Positions 1 through 9,322 of a stretch of DNA of 64,000 nt are shown here, one piece after another. The stretch comes from Lathyrus oleraceus (lineage: Eukaryota > Streptophyta > Magnoliopsida > Fabales > Fabaceae). The stretch is taken from contig NC_066580.1 of NCBI RefSeq assembly GCF_024323335.1, positions 440,219,351-440,283,350 of the forward strand. Direction: 5' to 3'. Below the pieces are notes generated by a model. The model saw only the letters and a program-made list of their open reading frames with translations. It was not told the DNA's origin and made no database searches. The number at the start of each line of letters is the position of its first letter. Position 1 is the first letter of the stretch. Both the position numbers and the translations under genes were made by a program.

Positions 1-1290
1 AGCACATCTCTCGCGATCAACATGACCGCCGAGATACACTTTCAATCGTTGGCCGTTCACGGTCCAACTGTCTTTCTCGTCCATGTCTTCAATGATAATG
101 GCCCCGTATTCTTTTACTTCTTTCACCCGAAATGGCCCGGACCATTTTGATTTCAACTTCCCGGGAAACAACTTCAACCGGGAGTTGAACAATAAGACCA
201 ATTGCCCGGGCACGAATTCTTTGGTTCGGATCTTCTTGTCATGATATTTCTTTGCTTTTTCCTTGTACAACCAACTTGAGTGGTATGCGGCATTGCGCAT
301 CTCCTCCAACTCAAGTAGTTGTACTTTCCTTTTGTTACCGGCCAACTCATGTTCAAAATTTAGAAATTTTAGGGCCCACAAGGCCTTGTGCTCCAATTCA
401 ACCGGCAAATGGCAAGTTTTACCAAATACTAATTGAAACGGAGTTAGGCCAATTGGAGCTTTAAAGGCCGTACGGTAGGCCCATAATGCTTCGTCCAATT
501 TTTGGGACCACTCCTTTTTAGAATTAGACACGGTTTTTTCTAGGATTCTCTTAATCTCTCGATTAGAGACCTCCGCTTGCCCGTTAGCCTGAGGGTGGTA
601 CGGAGTTGTCACCCTATGCGACACACCATAATGTTTTAGAATTGTTTCCAAAGGTGCATTGCAAAAGTGTGACCCTCCGTCACTTATCAACACTCGGGGT
701 GTTCCAAAACGGGAAAAGATGTTTTTCTTTAAAAATTTTATCACCGTTTTGGCATCCGCCCGAGGTGAGGCAATCGCCTCAACCCACTTAGAGACATAAT
801 CAACAGCCACTAGCATGTACTCATTCCCATGAGAGGGTGGGAAAGGTCCTACAAAATCTATGCCCCAACAATCAAAAACTTCCACTTCTTGGATGTTTTG
901 CAGAGGCATCTCATCTCTTTTACCTATCCCCCCGCTTCTTTGGCAACTGTCACAACTTTGCGCATGGGCATGTGCGTCTTTGAAAATAGTTGGCCAATAA
1001 AATCCCGATTGAAGAATTTTAGTGGCCGTTCTAACCCCATTATAATGTCCGCCATAAGGCGAGTTGTGACAATGCCAAAGGATGCTCTTGGCCTCATCAC
1101 CAGTTACGCATCTCCTTAACAGGTTATCGCTACCCAACTTAAACAAGTATGGGTCATCCCAAACATAATACTTCGCATCCGAAAGGAACTTCCTTTTCTG
1201 GTTCGAAGTTAGGTTCGTAGGCACGAAACCACAAGCCTTGTGGTTCGCATAGTCTGCAAACCACGGCATGACTTGGACCTTAAACAGTTT
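1..1290 (-). pseudogene. Athila integrase (C-terminal part of pol, open at the window edge)
   Basis: Continuation of the pol polyprotein in a shifted frame. Integrase inserts the element cDNA into the host chromosome. Going leftwards one sees the HHCC zinc region (two His near 1030-1075, CDSC near 945-957). Then come the catalytic Asp in GIDF (856-858), the Asp in ISDGG (679-681) and the Glu in QAEVSNRE (571-573), giving D,D35E spacing. The frame stays open to base 1 with no stop. It joins the upstream gag-pol frame only through a frameshift near 1285-1290, so the polyprotein as sequenced would end before integrase. A sequencing error in that short run is possible. The C-terminal chromatin-targeting tail is outside the window. 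Confidence 0.9.
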
Positions 1291-4200
1291 TCATCGGGAA
1301 ATTCTTCCCGGATTTCCTTTTCGGATGCGGTAACCTCGACATTCACTAAACGGGATAAATGATCCGCTACCAAGTTTTCCGACCCCTTCTTGTCTTTGAT
1401 TTCGACATCGAATTCTTGTAACAAGAGGATCCAACGGATGAGCCTTTGCTTCGAATCCGGCTTGGTTAGCAAATATTTAATCGCCGCGTGGTCGGTATAC
1501 ACAACGACTTTAGACCCTATAAGATAAGACCTAAACTTTTCGAGCGCATACACGATAGCAAGTAGTTCTTTTTCCGTTGTGGCATAATTAATTTGAGCCT
1601 CGTTTAGAACCTTACTCGCATAGTGTATCGCATGGAAAGTTTTGTCCTTTCTTTGGCCAAGTACCGCTCCAACGGCATAGTCACTCGCGTCACACATTAG
1701 TTCAAAATTTTTATTCCAATCGGGAGCAACTATTATTGGAGCGGTAACTAATTTTTCTTTTAAAAACTCGAAAGCTTGCAAACAATCGTCGGTGAAGAGA
1801 AATACCTGATCTTTGGCGAGTAAATTGCTCAAAGGTTTAGCCACCTTTGAGAAGTCCTTGATGAAGCGCCGGTAGAACCCCGCGTGCCCCAAAAAACTAC
1901 GGATGCCCTTCACATTGACCGGAGGGGGTAATTTTTCAATTACATCAACCTTAGCTCTATCCACTTCAAGCCCCCTTTTAGAGACTTTGTGGCCTAGCAC
2001 AATCCCCTCGGTCACCATAAAGTGACACTTTTCCCAATTTAGCACCAAATTAGTCTTCACACACCTTTCCAACACCGTCTTCAAATTTGCCAAGCATAGA
2101 CTAAACGTCCCACCAAACACCGAGAAGTCATCCATGAAGACTTCCATTGTTTTCTCTATTAGATCGGCAAAAATAGCTTGGACACATCGTTGGAATGTCG
2201 CCGGCGCATTGCAAAGCCCAAAAGGCATTTTTCTGTATGCGAACACTCCAAACGGACACGTGAAAGCCGTCTTCTCATGATCAACCGGGTCAACCGCAAT
2301 TTGGTTGTACCCGGAGTAGCCGTCTAAAAAACAGTAGTATTGTTGGCCCGATAGTCTTTCAAGCATTTGATCCATAAATGGGAGTGGAAAATGGTCCTTA
2401 CGAGTCGCGGTATTCAACCGTCTATAATCTATACACATTCTCCATCCCGTGGCAACTTTAGTCGGGATCAATTCGTCTTTGTCATTACGGATTACGGTCA
2501 TTCCACCCTTCTTCGGAACCACGTGCACGGGACTAACCCACGGACTATCCGAGATCGGGTAAATCATTCCCGCATCCAAAAGCTTCACCACCTCCTTTCT
2601 TACAACCTCTTTCATTGTAGGATTTAAGCGGCGTTGTGGTTGAGCCACCGGCTTGAAATCCTCCTCCATCAAAATCTTGTGCATACAATAGGATGGACTA
2701 ATTCCTTTAAGATCGGAAAGAGTCCAACCCATAGCTTCTTGATTGGTTTTGAGCACAATGATTAGACGGGCTTCTTCTTCTTTTGTCAAGAGGTTGCTTA
2801 TGATGACCGGCTTTGCCTCGGTCTCATCTAAAAACACATATTTCAAAGTCGAAGGTAACTCTTTTAATTCAATTGGCGCTTTCTCCTCAATTACCTCCTT
2901 CTTCAAATTTTCTTCCTCTATTTCCCACGGTTGTCGGTCTTCCAAGCTATCAAGTTCCTTCAAACATTCCTCAAGAGCTAGCTCCTCCTCAACAGTGAAA
3001 ACCTCCAATGAGTCGTCGAGAGCTAACTCCATAGGAGATATCTCGTGGATATGCTTTGAAACTTCCATAATAGCGTCTTCGATCACATCGATGCGAAAGC
3101 TATCATTTCGATCCTTGGAATGCTTCATCGCCTCGAATAGATCAAATGTGACCTCCTCATTTTGAACACGCACCTTCATTAAACCGTCATCAACATCAAT
3201 CATCATTCTTGCGGTCTTCATGAATGGTCGGCCCAATATGAGCGGAGCATCATCATCTTCCTCCATATCAATTACAATAAAATCCACCGGGAAAAAGAAT
3301 TTGTCGACCTTTACCAACACATCTTGGGCTACGCCATGAGGATGGGTCGTCGACTTATCCGCCAATTGTAATGTCATTCGGATGGACTTAATCTCGATGT
3401 TGCCAAGCCTTTTGATAATTGACAAAGGTATAAGATTTATGCTCGACCCCAAGTCAATAAGTCCCTTTCCGACATAAACGTCACCAATCTTAACCGGCAA
3501 TGTAACTCTTCCCGGATCAACCTCTTTCTTAGGAAGCGTCCGTTGAATGATGGCACTACAGCTCGCATCAAGGACGATGGTCTCCGGTTCCGTATACCTC
3601 CGCTTTTTGGTTAGTATGTCCTTCATGAACTTGGCATACTTTGGCATTTGTTCCAAAGCTTCAGCAAACGGAATGTTTATTTGTAATTGCTTAAAAATAT
3701 CCATGAACCGGGCGTAATGCCGTTCATTTTCCCTTTTGGAAGGGGCATGAGGGTAAGGAAGATTTTGGACCGGAGTAGCGCTCACTACCTCCTTTCCCTT
3801 TGCAATTCTAGCACTTTTCCATCTAGGCTTCTTCACTACCTCCCTTAGCACCTCATCATTATTATTTTCCTCAATCTCCACACCTTTTTCTTGTTCAACT
3901 TCACCATTATTTTTATCATTTTCAACTACTTCCTCATCACTCCACACTCCTACTTCACCGTCAACATTTTCATCCACTATTTTCTCCTCAATCTCCTTCT
4001 CTTTCTCTCTTTTTTCACTCTCCACTCTTTTTTCATTTTCACTACCCAACTCCCTTCCACTTCTCGTCACAATCGCCTTACAATGCTCCTTAGGATTTGT
4101 TTGCGTATTGGCCGAGAAAGAAGGACCGGTTTGTTGTTCAGCTAGTTGCTTGGCAAGTTGCCCAACTTGAGTTTCAAGATTTTTTATGGCCGCGTCATTA

Positions 4201-5543
4201 CTCTTTTGATTGGCCATTGACATTTGCATGAATTGCGTCAATGTCTCTTCCAATTTAGAATTGACTACCGGCGGTTGTTGAGATTGATACGGATTTTGGG
4301 GAGGATTTTGACGGCTAGAAGAACCACCTCCATAACCTTGGTTATGATAATAGTTGCTTCTAGGTTGGAACCCTTGGTTCCCTTGGAATTGTTGTTGTTG
4401 TTGTTGTTGTTGAGGGTGCGGTTGATAAGGTTGTTGTTGTCTTGGTTGATAGTCCCGTTGATTGGCCATGTAATTTACTTCGTCAAAACCGGGAGGTGGA
4501 CAAAATCCGGTGTCATGTTCACCTTTACAAAGTTCACAACAAGCTATTTGTTTAGCTTTTGACGGTTCTCTTAACTCTTTGATTTGTTGCGTTAAAAGTT
4601 CCACTTGTTGTGAGATGAGCTTGTTTTGGGCAAGTATGGCATCATTCGTCCCTAACTCAAGCACTCCCGCCTTCTTCAAAGAACTTCCACGACTTTGACT
4701 TTGAAGATCATTCAAAGCCATACGGTTGATAATGTTGGTGGCTTCTTCGGCACTCTTTGACATCAACGAGCCACCCGAGGTGGCATCCAACAACGTCTTA
4801 CAGTTTGGTTGAAGTCCATTTCTGAAGATATGGATTTGAGTTAATTCATCAAATCCATGCCCTTTACATTTCCTTAGCATGGACTTGAATCTCTCCCACG
4901 CTTCATTCAACGATTCACTGGTTCCTTGAGAAAACACCGAGATGGCCGTCTTTGATTCCATGAATCGGTTATGAGAGAAAAATCTTTCAATGAATTTCTC
5001 CTCTAACACATTCCAATCTGTCATTACGGCAGGTGTTTGATCGAGATACCAATCCTTTGCTTTACCGAGCAAAGCGTGAGGAAATAAACGTCTGAACAAC
5101 GGAAGCTCCTGAGCCTGATCCACTCCGGCAGCCAATGCTATCTCATAGAATTTTGTGAGAAAAGCAAATGGGTCTTCATGGTCCATTCCGGTGAATGGAC
5201 TCCCATACAATAAATTCAGAGTTCCCGTCTTCATCTCAGCTTGCCTTCCAGTTTGGTTGGCAAACTGAGCGGTGTTCCTTGGACTGTTGATACATGGAGT
5301 AGAAATCGGTGGTGGTGGTTGTGGCTCCATGTTTGGTACGAATGGGTGTGGATTTGTGGTTGAAGAACTTTCTCCTTGCTCTTGGCGTTGCCTAGCCTGT
5401 TGCCTCCTACGTCTTGTTTTGCTATTGAGCCTCCTTGCGGTTCTCTCGATCTCCGGATCAAAAAGAAGTTCGTCCACAGGGATTTTCCCTCGCATAAAAC
5501 GTAAGCTGCACACTAAACCAAACGAATTACAAGCACAAGTCAA
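1209..5543 (-). CDS. Athila gag-protease-RT-RNase H polyprotein
   Basis: A 1444-residue open frame. Met at residue 17 (about 5495) is as plausible a start as the first one. Gag core spans roughly residues 105-300, followed by a Gln-rich run coded by a CAA microsatellite (about 4390-4415). A CX2CX3HX4C knuckle lies near 4500-4545. An acidic linker follows, then the aspartic protease with LIDLGSSINL near residue 694. Reverse transcriptase has MCIDYRRLN near residue 1034 and FMDDFSVFG near 1135. RNase H has CDASDYAVGAVLG near 1285. The last ~30 residues are out of frame because of a frameshift near 1285-1290; integrase continues in the other frame. There is no internal stop over 4.3 kb, so this is the least decayed coding region in the window. 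Confidence 0.92.
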   Translation of the reverse strand: MTCACNSFGLVCSLRFMRGKIPVDELLFDPEIERTARRLNSKTRRRRQQARQRQEQGESSSTTNPHPFVPNMEPQPPPPISTPCINSPRNTAQFANQTGRQAEMKTGTLNLLYGSPFTGMDHEDPFAFLTKFYEIALAAGVDQAQELPLFRRLFPHALLGKAKDWYLDQTPAVMTDWNVLEEKFIERFFSHNRFMESKTAISVFSQGTSESLNEAWERFKSMLRKCKGHGFDELTQIHIFRNGLQPNCKTLLDATSGGSLMSKSAEEATNIINRMALNDLQSQSRGSSLKKAGVLELGTNDAILAQNKLISQQVELLTQQIKELREPSKAKQIACCELCKGEHDTGFCPPPGFDEVNYMANQRDYQPRQQQPYQPHPQQQQQQQQFQGNQGFQPRSNYYHNQGYGGGSSSRQNPPQNPYQSQQPPVVNSKLEETLTQFMQMSMANQKSNDAAIKNLETQVGQLAKQLAEQQTGPSFSANTQTNPKEHCKAIVTRSGRELGSENEKRVESEKREKEKEIEEKIVDENVDGEVGVWSDEEVVENDKNNGEVEQEKGVEIEENNNDEVLREVVKKPRWKSARIAKGKEVVSATPVQNLPYPHAPSKRENERHYARFMDIFKQLQINIPFAEALEQMPKYAKFMKDILTKKRRYTEPETIVLDASCSAIIQRTLPKKEVDPGRVTLPVKIGDVYVGKGLIDLGSSINLIPLSIIKRLGNIEIKSIRMTLQLADKSTTHPHGVAQDVLVKVDKFFFPVDFIVIDMEEDDDAPLILGRPFMKTARMMIDVDDGLMKVRVQNEEVTFDLFEAMKHSKDRNDSFRIDVIEDAIMEVSKHIHEISPMELALDDSLEVFTVEEELALEECLKELDSLEDRQPWEIEEENLKKEVIEEKAPIELKELPSTLKYVFLDETEAKPVIISNLLTKEEEARLIIVLKTNQEAMGWTLSDLKGISPSYCMHKILMEEDFKPVAQPQRRLNPTMKEVVRKEVVKLLDAGMIYPISDSPWVSPVHVVPKKGGMTVIRNDKDELIPTKVATGWRMCIDYRRLNTATRKDHFPLPFMDQMLERLSGQQYYCFLDGYSGYNQIAVDPVDHEKTAFTCPFGVFAYRKMPFGLCNAPATFQRCVQAIFADLIEKTMEVFMDDFSVFGGTFSLCLANLKTVLERCVKTNLVLNWEKCHFMVTEGIVLGHKVSKRGLEVDRAKVDVIEKLPPPVNVKGIRSFLGHAGFYRRFIKDFSKVAKPLSNLLAKDQVFLFTDDCLQAFEFLKEKLVTAPIIVAPDWNKNFELMCDASDYAVGAVLGQRKDKTFHAIHYASKVLNEAQINYATTEKELLAIVYALEKFRSYLIGSKVVVYTDHAAIKYLLTKPDSKQRLIRWILLLQEFDVEIKDKKGSENLVADHLSRLVNVEVTASEKEIREEFPDENCLRSKSCRGLQTMRTTRLVVSCLRT

Positions 5544-5599
5544 AAATTCACAAGCTAAAACTTAAACAACCAATGCGATGCTCGCAATATCAATTTACA

Positions 5600-5618
5600 A
5601 TCCCCGGCAACGGCGCCA
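5600..5618 (-). other. Primer binding site, tRNA-Asp type
   Basis: On the minus strand it reads TGGCGCCGTTGCCGGGGAT, complementary over 19 nt to the 3' end of plant tRNA-Asp(GUC) including CCA. It begins three bases inside the LTR end (LTR starts at 5622). This is where first-strand synthesis is primed. tRNA-Asp priming is typical of the Athila lineage. Confidence 0.9.
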
Positions 5619-6490
5619 TTTTGTTGAAACAGTTTTTAAGTGTCGAGTTTTGTTATCGTATCCACAGAGATTGTAAGATATCACTGCCGTTCAATGGTTG
5701 AATTAATCTTAACTTAATGTAACACTAGGGTTTTGGTTTTAATCAAGTTATCTTGCATACAAAGTAATTAATTGCGGTAAAAGTTACGTTTTGATTAATA
5801 TGAGAAATATTGTCAGAGTTAGGTTTCAATGATTACATTTGCTTTGCATGTATTTGCTCGGTCAACAATCTTATAAACTCCTTTAGATGATAAATAATTT
5901 CACAAAGTCCTCTCAATGCGTTTCTCTCGAACACCCATTGTGAGTTTTGTCATTTTGATCCATTGTTTCTCTCAAACACAATCTATCAAAAAGACAACGT
6001 TTTGGTTCAACCTTATGGTGAACAAAATCATTCGTTACTATCTCTAGCTAACAAACAAGTTTGGATGAAAACCTAGGTCAAGAGTCGGTAAACATCTCTC
6101 GATCAAATACCAACACAAAGAGTTTTAAATAGAAACAAAGTTTTCATCATATATTTATCGTTAAAGAGTTTACATATGAGGATCCTTACATTTACACACA
6201 AAGCTAGCAATCACCTACATCTAACCTTGACAAATGGAAGACTTAGCTACTCATTTTCATGGTAGCTTGGTCGGCAAGTAAGGAAAGAGGGTTGATCAAC
6301 ATCCAAGTTGAATGATCGAAGTTGGATGGGAATCCACCTTCTTTTTGTGGAAGATGGTTGCTAGATGAAGAGAAATGAAATTAGGGCATCAAAAATCCCT
6401 CCAAACAATGCTGTAAAATATCTAAGAGAAAGTACAAAAAATGGAAAAGTTGGTAAAAAGTGGTTTTTTTCTCAAAAAGTGGCACCTGCT

Positions 6491-6497
6491 ACTTATA
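6491..6497 (-). promoter_or_regulatory. Possible TATA box of the Athila LTR
   Basis: TATAAGT on the minus strand, just downstream of the palindrome cluster and upstream of an A/T-rich stretch, as expected for an LTR core promoter. No transcript start can be proven from sequence alone. Confidence 0.4.
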
Positions 6498-6518
6498 GAC
6501 AAGTGCAGAACTGTCACG

Positions 6519-6890
6519 TTCGCTAGGCGAGCAGAATGGCTCGCCTAGCGAAGGCCAAAAATGGGCACAAAATGCCCCTGCGCCCAGAGAAAACTGGGCC
6601 TGTGGAACTGTCATGTTCGCCTAGCGAACAGACCTTCGCCTAGCGAAGAACTCGCTTCAACCTTCGCCCCAGCGAGGTTGAGAGGTTTTGCTACTGGAAT
6701 GCTCGCTGGGGACTCGCTAGAGCCTCGCCTAGCGAGCTAGTGCTGGCTGCTCTTTTCACCAAAGCAGACTGAATTCGCTGCCACTTCGCCTTCAGTTCGC
6801 CTAGCGAATTAATTAACCAATTTACTGGAGCCTTTCGCCAGGAGCTCGCCTAGCGAAGGTTTTGCTTCGCCACATCCTCGCCTAGCGAGC
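6519..6890. repeat. Cluster of TCGCCTAGCGA palindromes in Athila U3
   Basis: The palindrome (T/C)TCGCCTAGCGA(A/G), or its complement with AGGCG, occurs about eight times. The clearest case is a perfect 14-bp inverted repeat: TTCGCTAGGCGAGC at 6519-6532 and its complement at 6539-6552, six bases apart. Others are at about 6615-6627, 6633-6645, 6722-6734, 6799-6810, 6846-6857 and 6878-6890. Single units are also self-complementary (5-bp arms, 3-base centre) and come in TTCGC/GCGAA and CTCGC/GCGAG versions. They sit just upstream of the TATA-like box. The same motif is in LTR A (10450-11105). Confidence 0.85.
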
Positions 6891-7269
6891 TGGCAGATAG
6901 AATGCTTGTGAACTTGGTTCCTTTGCCAATTTTCTTGTGTCTTCATTTTCAATTAGTTCATGCCTTTTCCTGCACAATAACACACAAATCAAAGGCACCA
7001 AGCTTGCTTATCAATGTGATGCATTCTATGTAAAATGAATGTGGTTTTGACCACATTAGCAAGGAATAAGAGTGAAAGATGCCCACATATGATAGCTCAA
7101 ATAAGCACTTTTGGGCATCTAACAGTTATGCTATGCAATGTATGAAATATTTTCAAGGACTTTTGGAATTTAACTTTGCGTAAACTACCAAAAAGAGGGA
7201 AACTTTTATTAATAATTTCTTTAATCAATGTTCATTACAAAAAGGAAATAATAAAAATACAATGAAAGC

Positions 7270-8616
7270 TCAAGTCTCCCAGGGACGACTTCTTTTTAGG
7301 CGAAGATATGCATTGAGTCTTCGTTCCTTATTAAGCTGGCTGGTGAGCTCTAATACTTTCTTCCTTTCTGCACCGAACTGAGTTTCAAAAGTATCCCTTT
7401 CCTCTCTCAACTGGATCCAGGATTTCTTCAATTCTTCAACATTGGTAGGCATATCTGGATAAGGAATGATCTGAGGAGTACCTCCTTCAACTTCTGGTTC
7501 GACAATCAGAGGTCCGATTGCAAGATATGGCATGACAAGTTCACGAGCTCTGGTGCGTACCCATCTGAGATAAGGTTCCATAGGAATAGAGTTTTTCTGT
7601 CCTAGAGTGCTTCTTTTCACCATGCCCCAAGCTCGTACAAACCTCTGACGGAGACCTTGAGAATCATTGTCATAGTCAAACACAGTGCCTTGGATAATTA
7701 TTTCATGTGGACCATCTCTTCGAGCACAACCGAACTGACGTAGGGCTAAAGCAGGATTATAAGTAATACCTCCCCTCATCCCCAGGAGTGGTACGTTAGG
7801 GAATTCTCCACAACGGCCAATGAGGATAACATCTTCTTTGAGATGAGGACACCAACGGATGTCTGAATGGGAGAGCGACATTATCCTTTGAGACCATTTC
7901 AAATTCTGCTCGCTCTTCAAGACTGATTGAGGAAGGTCCGAAATAAACCACCTAGACAATAAAGGTACGCAGCACATGAGAGTCCCTTGCCTCTTCATAG
8001 TACGGGTGTGAAGGGAATGCAAAATGTCTCCAAGCAAGGTAGGCACAGGGTTATGCGTGAGAAATATCTTAATAGCATTCATGTCTATGAATTGATCTGG
8101 ATTAGGAAATAGCACCAAACCATAGATTAGTAGTGCTAGGACATCTTCGAAAGCATGGACATTCATAACTTTTAGGAATTCTCGGGCCTTATTTATCAGA
8201 AATTTGGCAAGTAAACCCTTAACTCCACTTCTTGTTACCCAATTAGTTTCAATATCGGACTTTGTCATGTGTAAAGCCGCGGCAACTTCTTCAGACTTCA
8301 GAATCTTTTCTAAACCACTGAAAGGTGTTTGATCAAGGATAGGTATCCCAAGCAGCCTGGAGAATTCTTCTAACGTGGGCACCAACTGATAATCTGGGAA
8401 GGTGAAGCAATGATGTTTAGGATCGAAGAACTGAAATAGAACTCTCAGCATATCTTCCTTGAAACCGGTGGTAACTAAATTGAGGATAGAACCATGCTTC
8501 TTGATGAACTGAGCCTGATCGGGAAGCTCTGACACTAAATCCTTTAGTTGAGGAGAGATTGCTACAAAATTGATCCGGATGGTCTTCCTGGAAGCCATAG
8601 CCCTGTTACAGAGCAA
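7270..8616 (-). CDS. Ogre ORF1 protein (function unknown)
   Basis: A 448-residue frame; Met at residue 7 (MASRKTIRINF, 8598) is the more likely start. Ogre elements carry such an ORF upstream of gag, and its role is not established. It resembles the plant-mobile-domain-like/DUF7745 proteins of legume genomes (family recall, not a search). It aligns by eye with the ORF1 at 24014-25822: both have the CFxFPDY box, a GIxLFPNxxxFxDxNAI segment, a FPNVPLxGxxGxxxYNPxL segment and a Lys/Glu-rich C-terminal coiled coil. This copy has no internal stop, but the element beyond it is split by the Athila insertion. Confidence 0.75.
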   Translation of the reverse strand: MLCNRAMASRKTIRINFVAISPQLKDLVSELPDQAQFIKKHGSILNLVTTGFKEDMLRVLFQFFDPKHHCFTFPDYQLVPTLEEFSRLLGIPILDQTPFSGLEKILKSEEVAAALHMTKSDIETNWVTRSGVKGLLAKFLINKAREFLKVMNVHAFEDVLALLIYGLVLFPNPDQFIDMNAIKIFLTHNPVPTLLGDILHSLHTRTMKRQGTLMCCVPLLSRWFISDLPQSVLKSEQNLKWSQRIMSLSHSDIRWCPHLKEDVILIGRCGEFPNVPLLGMRGGITYNPALALRQFGCARRDGPHEIIIQGTVFDYDNDSQGLRQRFVRAWGMVKRSTLGQKNSIPMEPYLRWVRTRARELVMPYLAIGPLIVEPEVEGGTPQIIPYPDMPTNVEELKKSWIQLREERDTFETQFGAERKKVLELTSQLNKERRLNAYLRLKRSRPWET

Positions 8617-9300
8617 AGTTAAATCCCTAAGTCCTTGAAATGGTTAGTACAATGCCATGATGTCATGATGTTATGATGTTATGATGTTATGTAAGTAACA
8701 AACACAAGCAAGTCACACAACAATCATTCCTAAGTTTTAAGGCTTGCATGAGTTCCCTAGGTAAGTACCCTCCCCACTGAAGTTTGGTTGGTTCAACCTG
8801 TCCTAGAATAGTAACCGGGTTCTAAAAGGATCTCCAATCATTGACCTTCCTTTAAGTCCACTTCAGTGCAACACCAAGTGGTTGACCAAAGCTTCCCTAA
8901 AGTCCAATCTCAAAGAGTGTAGTATCGAGTCTCAACCAACCCCAGTCGGAACCGAAGTCAGTTATCTCACTACTTTCTAATGGCCAGGATGAGTCAATTA
9001 GGGTTCTAAAGGTCTGGTTAATGCTTTGATGACACCACGCGGACGCCAAATTTCTCCTCAAGTAAACATGAGGAACATCAGGACATCCAAAGTGTCACAT
9101 TAACCGTAGCCATCATTTTAACCATTCCAGTATACGCCGGATAGTCGCGATGATCTATTGCTACTTACCTAAGGTACACTAGATCCGGGTGTAGGATCTT
9201 TCACTCAAGCATATAATACCCAAGCAATCCCTTAAAAGTAAATCAGACAATTCAAATAAGTGATCTTGTTTTTTTTTTTTAAGGTAACCTCTCTTTGTTA
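8617..9300 (-). other. Untranslated leader of Ogre-type element A
   Basis: 684 bp between the PBS and ORF1. It contains a short run of related ATGATGTTATG units near 8655-8690 and no ORF of coding character. Confidence 0.6.
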
Positions 9301-9318
9301 TCCCCAGCAGAGTCGCCA
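9301..9318 (-). other. Primer binding site, tRNA-Arg type (element A)
   Basis: The minus strand reads TGGCGACTCTGCTGGGGA, complementary to the 3' end of a plant tRNA-Arg, the usual Ogre primer. It lies 4 bases from the LTR end at 9323. The same 18-mer is found at 19467-19484 and 26778-26795. Confidence 0.85.
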
Positions 9319-9322
9319 GTTC

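Larger units (their letters stand above)
1..7124 (-). mobile_element. Athila-type Ty3/gypsy LTR retrotransposon, 5' portion
   Basis: The element reads right to left: an LTR at 5622-7124, a tRNA-Asp primer binding site at 5600-5618, then gag, protease, reverse transcriptase, RNase H and integrase to the left edge. The 3' LTR lies outside the window. Athila affiliation rests on the tRNA-Asp PBS, the DLGSS protease motif, the FMDDFSVFG reverse transcriptase box and the gag style. The protein resembles Cyclops-like Athila elements of legumes (from knowledge of the family). The 5 bp right of the LTR (7125-7129, gttat) should be the target duplication, but the other flank is not visible. It is inserted in Ogre-type DNA downstream of that element's ORF1, so it is the younger of the two. 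Confidence 0.9.
5622..7124 (-). repeat. Athila 5' LTR (1503 bp)
   Basis: Bounded by TG...CA: the minus strand starts TGTTAGATGCCCAAAAGTGC at 7124 and ends ACTGTTTCAACA at 5622, next to the PBS. The U3 part carries many copies of a short palindrome (6519-6890), followed by a TATA-like box at 6491-6497. The R/U5 part holds no ORF of note. Only one LTR copy is in the window, so insertion age cannot be judged. Confidence 0.88.
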
